From NCBI GenBank assembly GCA_964501275.1, contig CAZCSP010000021.1, positions 4,909 to 68,908 on the forward strand: a DNA stretch of 64,000 nucleotides, written 5' to 3'. Positions 58,641-64,000 of the stretch are shown piece by piece. Source of the DNA: 55-13 sp964501275. GTDB taxonomy: Bacteria; Armatimonadota; Fimbriimonadia; Fimbriimonadales; Fimbriimonadaceae. The notes under the pieces were generated by a model, which was given only the letters and a program-made list of their open reading frames with translations, did no database searches and was not told the origin of the DNA. Within the stretch, counting starts at the first letter, position 1; every line of letters starts with the position of its first letter. The position numbers and the translations under genes are program-made.

Positions 58641-58800
58641 GTGGCTTGTGGCTTGTGGCTTGTGGCTTGTGGCTTGTGGCTTGTGGCTTGTGGCTTGTTC
58701 ATATGAAAAGTAGCTGGTTAGTCGCGGACTTTGGTAGTTCGTCGTTTGTAGTTCCCCACATTCCACAGTCCACAAGCCACATCTCACAGACCACATCCCC
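58641..58800. repeat. Eight perfect GTGGCTT heptamers and a facing heptamer arm
   Basis: 58641-58696 is eight exact tandem copies of GTGGCTT, starting one base after the lptD stop. It is followed by GTTAGTC / TTTGTAG heptamer words (58716-58755), then a right arm of CCACAAG / CCACATC heptamers (58757-58798) complementary to the GTGGCTT array. It lies between the convergent lptD and GH20 genes. Confidence 0.85.
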
Positions 58801-58802
58801 CG

Positions 58803-60323
58803 CTACTCATTGGCCCACCTATTGATGAGCCACCAACTGGCTTGGTCGTGGGGCATGAATTTGGGGTGGGTGATGATTTCGAATGCGGGGAGGTAGCCCA
58901 GGCTTCTGTCCCCATACTCCTTGATCCGCCGGATCACCCGCTCCACATGCTCCTTCGCCACCCGACAACGCTCAATATCCGCCCGCGAGCCGCCGATGTT
59001 CCGGTTCGTCGCGATGGCGATCCGCTCCAACTGCTCGAAGATCGGGCGGCAAGGGACAAGGGCGGCCGCCGCGACTCCCGGCTGTCCTTGGGCATAAGCC
59101 TGCCGGGATTCCTCGGCATAGCGGACGAACTCGATCGCCAGCTTCCCAAACTCCGCGACGCCGCGCATAGAGGTGGTAGGCGCCACCGTGATCGCATGGG
59201 CAAGAATAGCCAGCGCCCGGTCGCCAACCTCACCGCTCAACTCCTCATGATGGTGCATCCAGGCAAGGAAGGGGTTGGAGTAGAGGAGCAGGCGGCACTT
59301 GAGGCTGGAGCGGATTTGACCAAAGGCAAAAATCCCGCCAAGGGCTTGAAGGTCGTCGCTCATCAGCCGAGCCCATTCCTCGTGGGCCGGGGATTCTTGG
59401 GCGTAGGCGGCTTGGAATGTGGATTGTGGATTGTGGGATGTGGACTGTAGGATTTCCCCACAACCCCGAATCGCTGGAAACAGCGTCTCGTAATTCCCCA
59501 TCAGACCACACTCCCAAGTGGTCACGCAGACGCCACGCGCCCTCAACTCATGCGCCGCCTCTACATGATCGCGGACGTTCTGCTCGCTCTCGGACAGGTG
59601 GCACCAGAGGGCGTTGTAGGTGAGGAGGGCGGGACTGCAGACGACTTCAAATCCCTTCGAGACAAACTGCCGCGAGGTTTCCAACGGGGACTTGAAGTAC
59701 TGCCAGTCGAAGATCAACGCCTCTTTCGGAATGAATTCCAAGGCCTCGGGGTGCTCCAGGAACATATCTCCCCACAACGCCGGACGACGCCCCAATTCCT
59801 GCACCTTCCGAGCCAGCGGCCCAAAGTGCTCGCCATACAATTTCGCTTTTGCACCCGCCTCCATCTTCGCCTTGCAGGATGGGCACACCCCCAACTGCTG
59901 GGTCTCGTCGCCTCCGATATGGATCAGGTCCGAGGAGAAAACCGAGACCGCGTCTTCGATAATCTGGTGGCACAGTTCGACGAAGCCGGGATGGCAGGGA
60001 CAGGCTTGGAGCCCTTTGAACGTCTCCTCCCGATACCGCTTGCCGTACTCGGTATACAGCATCCCCTCAAAATGGCCCAGCAGGTTGATGAACGGGACGA
60101 TCTGGAGGTCGGGGTACTCGTCCTGCACCTGCCGAACCATCTCGGGCGTCAGGCATCCCTGCCCATGCGCCCAAGGCGTGCTAGGGTAGGCGAACCGATG
60201 CTCCAGGTACAGCCCAATCGCGTTGTAGCCCGACTCCTGAGTCAGGTCAAGGTAGCGGCGAAGGTGGTCGAGCGTCGGGGACTGCTCGCGGGCCACGTCG
60301 AGCATCCACATCCGGAGTTGCAT
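58803..60323 (-). CDS. Glycoside hydrolase family 20-like beta-N-acetylhexosaminidase
   Basis: The 506-residue protein has the GH20 catalytic barrel. The start DHLRRYLDLTQESGYNAIGLYLEHRFAYPSTPW replaces the usual substrate-binding Arg region. The catalytic pair D139-E140 lies in LIHIGGDETQQLG, followed by a CPSCKAKME zinc-like knuckle. It resembles the short GH20 proteins of Armatimonadota and Firmicutes acting on amino-sugar glycans. No signal peptide is seen. Residues of about 290-304 (EILQSTSHNPQSTFQ) are encoded by heptamer words TGGATTG/TGGGATG at 59413-59454, so repeat DNA lies in the gene. Confidence 0.85.
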   Translation of the reverse strand: MQLRMWMLDVAREQSPTLDHLRRYLDLTQESGYNAIGLYLEHRFAYPSTPWAHGQGCLTPEMVRQVQDEYPDLQIVPFINLLGHFEGMLYTEYGKRYREETFKGLQACPCHPGFVELCHQIIEDAVSVFSSDLIHIGGDETQQLGVCPSCKAKMEAGAKAKLYGEHFGPLARKVQELGRRPALWGDMFLEHPEALEFIPKEALIFDWQYFKSPLETSRQFVSKGFEVVCSPALLTYNALWCHLSESEQNVRDHVEAAHELRARGVCVTTWECGLMGNYETLFPAIRGCGEILQSTSHNPQSTFQAAYAQESPAHEEWARLMSDDLQALGGIFAFGQIRSSLKCRLLLYSNPFLAWMHHHEELSGEVGDRALAILAHAITVAPTTSMRGVAEFGKLAIEFVRYAEESRQAYAQGQPGVAAAALVPCRPIFEQLERIAIATNRNIGGSRADIERCRVAKEHVERVIRRIKEYGDRSLGYLPAFEIITHPKFMPHDQASWWLINRWANE

Positions 60324-60354
60324 GGCGTGATTCTACTTTGGGAACTCAAAAACT

Positions 60355-60439
60355 CCTGTAGGCGGCGGATGCATTGTGCCGCCGTCCCGCCGCCGATTTT
60401 GCGGAAAAACGGCGGCACAATGCATCCGCCGACTACAGG
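60355..60439. repeat. ATGCAT-centred foldback repeat
   Basis: A 31-bp arm (60355-60385) carrying GGCGGCGGATGCATTGTGCC is repeated in inverted form at 60409-60439 with one mismatch, and the loop is 23 bases. The single-arm copy ACGGCGGCACAATGCATCCG is at 17081-17100 and a related one at 29191. It lies between the convergent MoxR stop and the GH20 start. Confidence 0.85.
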
Positions 60440-60450
60440 GTTTTCACTCG

Positions 60451-61398
60451 TTAACGCGGTACAACCTGCGCATCAATGATGGTTCTAAGGACTCGATCCT
60501 GGCTCAAGCCCTCGACCTCTGCTTCCGGCCTCAGCAGGACGCGATGGCGCAGGACGGGCAGGGCCAGTTCCTTCACATCATCCGGGATCACATAGTCCCG
60601 ACCCCTCAATGCAGCAATCGCTTTCGAGCAGTTGAGCAAGGCGATCCCGGCGCGGGGGGAGCCGCCGACCATCACGTCGTTGGAGTTCCGGGTCGCCTTC
60701 ACCATCTCGTAGATGTAGTTGAAAACCTTGTCTTCCACCGTCACCCGGGATACCTGGTCCTGCATCTGGGCCAGTTCCTCCGCCGAGACCACCGGCTGAA
60801 TCCCAAACGCGTCCAGATTCTGGGGTCGGAATCCCGCGTGATGGCGCTTGAGCACATCCACCTCCGCCTCGGGAGTCGGGTACTCCACGATGACCTTGAG
60901 GAGGAAACGGTCTTGCTGGGCTTCGGGGAGGGGATAGGTCCCCTCGAAGTCGATCGGATTCTGCGTGGCAAAGACGATGAAGGGGGGCGGAAGCGGATGG
61001 GGTTCCCCGTCGATCGTCGCCCGCCGCTCTTCCATCGCCTCCAGCAGGGCCGCCTGAGTCTTAGGCGGGGTCCGGTTAATCTCGTCGGCCAAGAGGATGT
61101 TCACAAAGATCGGGCCCTTGCGGACCTTGAAATCGGTGGTCTTGGGATCGTAGATCACCGTGCCGATGACGTCGGACGGCATCAGGTCTGGAGTGAACTG
61201 GATGCGGCCATAGTCCAGGTTCAGGGTTTTGGCAAGGCATCGCACCAAGAGGGTCTTCGCCACGCCGGGAACGCCCTCCAGAAGCACATGCCCATTGGCC
61301 AAAACCGCCACCAGCACCTGCTCGATGACCTTCTCCTGCCCTGAGATCGCCTTCCCAATCTCCCCCCGAATCCGTCCCGCCAACGCTTCCACGCTCAT
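60451..61398 (-). CDS. MoxR-family AAA+ ATPase
   Basis: From ATG 61398 the product is 315 residues. It has Walker A EGVPGVAKT (about 41-49), IQFTPDLMPSDVIGT, Walker B and sensor LADEINRTPPKTQAALLEAMEERRATIDG, FIVFATQNPIDFEGTYPLPEAQQDRFLL and the C-terminal GGSPRAGIALLNCSKAIAALRGRDYVIPDDVKELALPVLRHRVLL. MoxR ATPases act as metal- or protein-loading chaperones, usually next to DUF58 and VWA genes. None of these partners is in this window. An upstream ORF start at 61470 overlaps the divergent gene and is not used. Confidence 0.92.
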   Translation of the reverse strand: MSVEALAGRIRGEIGKAISGQEKVIEQVLVAVLANGHVLLEGVPGVAKTLLVRCLAKTLNLDYGRIQFTPDLMPSDVIGTVIYDPKTTDFKVRKGPIFVNILLADEINRTPPKTQAALLEAMEERRATIDGEPHPLPPPFIVFATQNPIDFEGTYPLPEAQQDRFLLKVIVEYPTPEAEVDVLKRHHAGFRPQNLDAFGIQPVVSAEELAQMQDQVSRVTVEDKVFNYIYEMVKATRNSNDVMVGGSPRAGIALLNCSKAIAALRGRDYVIPDDVKELALPVLRHRVLLRPEAEVEGLSQDRVLRTIIDAQVVPR

Positions 61399-61589
61399 GG
61401 CTCGGTAGGTTACCAGGGGGATGGCGGATTGTATAGTCCGGGTACCTGATGGACGGGTGTTCGGGAACAAGGTGGACCCTTCCGGGCATGGCCAGGTATC
61501 TACTTTCGGAGCAGAGACGGGAAGAGTTTGTTCGGTTGGCGCAGGTTCAGGGGGCCAATCGTCGCGAGTTGTGCTGGCATACTTCTACT

Positions 61590-62348
61590 ATGTGCACTTC
61601 CGACTGGGACGCCAGGCTCTATGACTCTGCTGCCCACTTTGTGACCGACTATGGCTCGGCCTTGATTGATATCCTCGACCCCAAACCGGGGGAGCGGATT
61701 TTGGATGTGGGGTGTGGGACCGGGCATTTGACGAACGAGATTCATCAGCGCGGAGCCAAGGTCGTGGGGCTGGATTCCAGCCCGAACATGATCCAGACGG
61801 CACGGGAGGCTTATCCGGAGCTTCACTTCGTTCAGGCCGACGCAAGCGCTTTCACCTTTAAGGAGCCGTTCGACGCGGTCTTTTCCAATGCGGCGCTGCA
61901 TTGGGTGACGGATGCGGAGAACGCGGTGGCGTGTATGAGCCAGGCGCTTCGTCCGGGTGGGCGGTTTGTGATCGAGATGGGTGGGAAGGGGAATATCCAG
62001 GCGTTGATATCGGCACTGTTTGAGGCTTTGAAAAAGTTCGACTGCCCCGATGCGAGCCACCGTTGGTTCTTTCCCTCGATTGGCGAATACACCTCCATGC
62101 TAGAACGGCATCGGATCGAGCCGACCGCGGCCTGGCTCTTCGATCGGCCCACCAAGTTGGAGGGGGACAACGCCATCGTGGACTGGTTCACCCTTTTTGG
62201 CGAGGCGATTCAGGCGGATGTGGACGAGGCTTGCTTTGCGGAGGCGGTTCGCATCGCTCAGAAGGAACTGGAGGCTATCCAGAAAGTCGATGGAGTCTGG
62301 TATGCGGATTACCGGCGACTTCGGATCGTTGGCAAACGTCTGCCTTAG
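61590..62348 (+). CDS. Class I SAM-dependent methyltransferase
   Basis: From ATG 61590 the product is 252 residues: WDARLYDSAAHFVTDYGSALIDILDPKPGERILDVGCGTGHLT (motif I), GLDSSPNMIQTAR (motif II), DASAFTFKEPFDAVFSNAALHWVTD (motif IV), LRPGGRFVIEMGG (post I). These resemble trans-aconitate or biotin-synthesis type (BioC-like) methyltransferases. The substrate is unknown. No good ribosome-binding site precedes ATG 61590, but the start matches the family. It is divergent from MoxR and 5 bases from the next gene. Confidence 0.85.
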   Translation: MCTSDWDARLYDSAAHFVTDYGSALIDILDPKPGERILDVGCGTGHLTNEIHQRGAKVVGLDSSPNMIQTAREAYPELHFVQADASAFTFKEPFDAVFSNAALHWVTDAENAVACMSQALRPGGRFVIEMGGKGNIQALISALFEALKKFDCPDASHRWFFPSIGEYTSMLERHRIEPTAAWLFDRPTKLEGDNAIVDWFTLFGEAIQADVDEACFAEAVRIAQKELEAIQKVDGVWYADYRRLRIVGKRLP

Positions 62349-62353
62349 TGGAC

Positions 62354-63199
62354 ATGGAGGAAAACCCGAACCCAGAATACGCCACCTATCCGCGCGCGGC
62401 AACGACCGATCCGCGGCAATACTACGGCCCGCCCGACTTTCGGATCAACGCGCTGAACGAGGCATGGCTGATCTATAAGTCGGATTTCGGGCTGTGGTTT
62501 GGGGGCTACTTCCTGATCCTCATCGTTACCGCCCTGGTCCAATTGCCGGGCGGGATTTATTCGATGGTGAGAGTGGCGAGCGATGGCCAGGAGGTCGTGA
62601 AGGCTCCCGATATGCTGATCGCCAACTTCCTGTTCGGCCTGATTGCGGCGGCGGTTGGTGGGGCGCTTCACGGGGGATATCTGCGCCTGGCCATCCAGAA
62701 GATGAGACTTCAGCACGAGGGCTTTGCCGGGTTCTTCCAGGCCAATGGCCAGGGTTGGAAGCTTGCCTTGTGGGGCGCGGTCTATTCGTCTCCCGTACTC
62801 TTCGTTTCCACCTTGTACAACGCCATTTCCAGCGGACAGGCCAACGCGGCGAACCCCGATTTGGGGGTGTTGTTTGGCGAACTGCTGGTCTATTTGACCG
62901 TCGTCATCGTGATCCAGTTGCTCATTTTTCCGTTCTTCCTGGCTCCGCTCATCCTGGTCGACCAAAAGCTGAGTGTGGCGGAGGCGGCGATGAAGAGTTG
63001 GCAACAGGTGGGAATGCTGTATTTCCGCGCGCTTGCGTTCTATATCGTGATCGGCATTATCGGGGTTTCGGGAGCCGTGCTATGCGGGATTGGCATCATC
63101 TTCACCCTCCCGCTGTACCAGCTTACGGTCGCTGTCGCCTATCGCGATTGCTTCATGCCACCACTGGGGAGCCAGCCGACAGGCCTAAATATCCAATAG
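62354..63199 (+). CDS. Multi-pass membrane protein of unknown function
   Basis: From ATG 62354 the product is 281 residues: an N-terminal acidic/Pro-rich tail, then about six hydrophobic segments (IYKSDFGLWFGGYFLILIVTALVQLPGGIYS, FLFGLIAAAVGGALHGGYLRL, LIFPFFLAPLILVDQKLSV, YFRALAFYIVIGIIGVSGAVLCGIGIIF). Basic residues lie between TM2 and TM3. The layout resembles DUF975-like or glycerophosphoryl permease-like small membrane proteins (VDQKLSVAEAAMKSW is a frequent motif of these). GTG 62348, overlapping the methyltransferase stop, is an alternative start. Confidence 0.6.
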   Translation: MEENPNPEYATYPRAATTDPRQYYGPPDFRINALNEAWLIYKSDFGLWFGGYFLILIVTALVQLPGGIYSMVRVASDGQEVVKAPDMLIANFLFGLIAAAVGGALHGGYLRLAIQKMRLQHEGFAGFFQANGQGWKLALWGAVYSSPVLFVSTLYNAISSGQANAANPDLGVLFGELLVYLTVVIVIQLLIFPFFLAPLILVDQKLSVAEAAMKSWQQVGMLYFRALAFYIVIGIIGVSGAVLCGIGIIFTLPLYQLTVAVAYRDCFMPPLGSQPTGLNIQ

Positions 63200-63243
63200 G
63201 TCGGTCATCCTGGGCGGGGCGTTTTTTCGTTAGTAAGTTTGGG

Positions 63244-63726
63244 ATGAAAATGAAGACCATTCAGAAGAACGAGATTTTCGACGACAAGACGACGACCAAG
63301 ATTGCAGGCGAACTCCAGCCGGTCCTGACCGACCTGATCGCCCTTGGGCTGATTACCAAGCAGGCGCATTGGAACGTGGTGGGGTCGAGTTTCCGATCCG
63401 TCCACTTGCAGTTGGATGAGATCTATGCCACGGTGCAGTTGGACGTGGACACGGTTGCCGAGAGGCTCTCTACCCTGGGAGTTTCGCCCGATGGGCAGGC
63501 GAAGGACGTCGCGGCCGATGCCAAGATCAACAAGATTCCTGGCGGGTTCCATAATGCGGCGGAAGTCGTGGACCTGATGACGGATCGGGTGGGACAGGTG
63601 TGCCGGAATATCCGCGGTCACATGGAGAAAATGGAGGACCTCGATGCGGTTACCGCCGATATGCTGCACGCGGTGGTCGAGGGATTGGAGAAACATCTCT
63701 GGATGCTGCGTGTGCAGGGGATGTAG
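63244..63726 (+). CDS. dps: Dps family DNA-binding ferritin-like protein
   Basis: The 160-residue product is a four-helix ferritin-like protein. The Dps ferroxidase motif is complete: LITKQAHWNVVGSSFRSVHLQLDEIY, with the His and Asp/Glu ligands spread over the subunit interface. DTVAERLSTLGVSPDG and FHNAAEVVDLMTDRVGQVCRNI follow. Dps stores iron and protects DNA during oxidative or starvation stress. ATG 63244 is chosen; MKMK is the basic start. It stands alone and is followed by repeats. Confidence 0.93.
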   Translation: MKMKTIQKNEIFDDKTTTKIAGELQPVLTDLIALGLITKQAHWNVVGSSFRSVHLQLDEIYATVQLDVDTVAERLSTLGVSPDGQAKDVAADAKINKIPGGFHNAAEVVDLMTDRVGQVCRNIRGHMEKMEDLDAVTADMLHAVVEGLEKHLWMLRVQGM

Positions 63727-64000
63727 CGAAACCCACTTGCCCGTTCCCCAAGACACCCTCGATTTGGGGGTACCGGTTAGCGGGGTGGTTGATTTACAGA
63801 GTTGCGGCGGTTGGACCTGGAGGTCCAACCCACGGAGACCCGGGACGTGGACGTCCAGGCTACGGGGTTTGTGGCTCCCGCCCTGGCACGAACCATCCAG
63901 GGACTACGGGGGTGTGCGGTTCTCGCTCTGGCACGAACGGGGCTATTGCATTGTGTCGTCTATCGCCCAGTCCTCCGCGGCTCTTTGCGATCTTTGCGAC
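63727..64000. repeat. Repeat-rich tail of the window, no gene seen
   Basis: GGTTGGACCT and AGGTCCAACC (63809-63830) form a perfect 22-base palindrome around GG. GGACGTCCAGGCTAC at about 63850-63865 matches, in inverse orientation, the spacer at 29103-29118. ATTGCATTGTGTCGTC near 63940 loosely resembles the ATGCAT repeat. The last 30 bases carry CTTTGCGATCTTTGCGAC words found also at 8880. No ORF of note. Confidence 0.65.

Noticed and set aside
58641..58696. CRISPR or minisatellite-type array
   Set aside because: The 7-bp units are contiguous with no spacers, and no cas genes are seen in the window.

Overview
The window is GC-rich, densely coded bacterial DNA from a diderm, flagellated, heterotrophic organism. 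LptD and an LptF/G-type permease indicate an outer membrane with LPS. A PEP-CTERM protein, a prepilin with the FTLIELLVVIAIIAILAAILFPVFAQ-type N-terminus, and three Uma2 nucleases together resemble Armatimonadota of the Fimbriimonadia type. That placement is an inference from gene style, not a computed phylogeny. I saw no rRNA, tRNA or CRISPR array.

Layout. 1-1000: tail of a HemG-like flavodoxin and a PEP-CTERM protein. 1032-8839: flagellar basal-body and export operon flgB-flgC-fliE-fliF-fliG-fliH-fliI-fliJ-transglycosylase-MotE-like, behind a sigma-28-type promoter. 9283-11140: pyrF and mutY. 11536-13429: HD-GYP phosphodiesterase and a DUF433 antitoxin. 13485-19104 (minus): an operon of BMP lipoprotein, RbsA-like ATPase, two permeases and a tandem-domain 6-pyruvoyl-tetrahydropterin synthase/QueD protein. 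19228-27088: aquaporin, acetyltransferase, HEAT protein, GH32 fructosidase, orphan HicB, broken DUF6157 and RhuM genes, glyA. 27271-39590: rpmE, HDOD protein, adenylate cyclase, frameshifted prepilin, DUF1800 and Uma2 proteins, DAHP synthase, pyruvate phosphate dikinase. 39842-45878: accessory stretch with a paralogous family of single-TM proteins, an ArsR/SRPBCC pair and a GIY-YIG nuclease. 45979-63726: MFS and ABC-2 transporters, mannose-1-phosphate guanylyltransferase, a Y1 (IS200-like/RAYT-like) transposase with structured repeats, glnE, plsY, lptG, lptD, GH20, MoxR, methyltransferase, membrane protein and Dps.

The most unusual signal is non-coding. Many spacers are imperfect foldbacks built from short quasi-repeated words of 7 to 10 nt, most often 7. 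The word is repeated on one arm and its complement on the other. They lie between genes of the flagellar operon and elsewhere, and some appear in frame inside genes (mutY, GH20). A second layer of dispersed structured repeats (about 85 bp at 39700, 41145 and 47523; GATCTGGAGATC elements; ATGCAT elements; AATCCCAACGGGATT elements) includes a roughly 480-bp mosaic carried inside the second nucleotide-binding domain of the ABC ATPase. The Y1 transposase at 49920 is a possible agent for the dispersed families.

Three genes (DUF6157, RhuM, prepilin) are broken by small frameshifts, several of which look like single-base losses in short homopolymers. They may be real decay or assembly errors.
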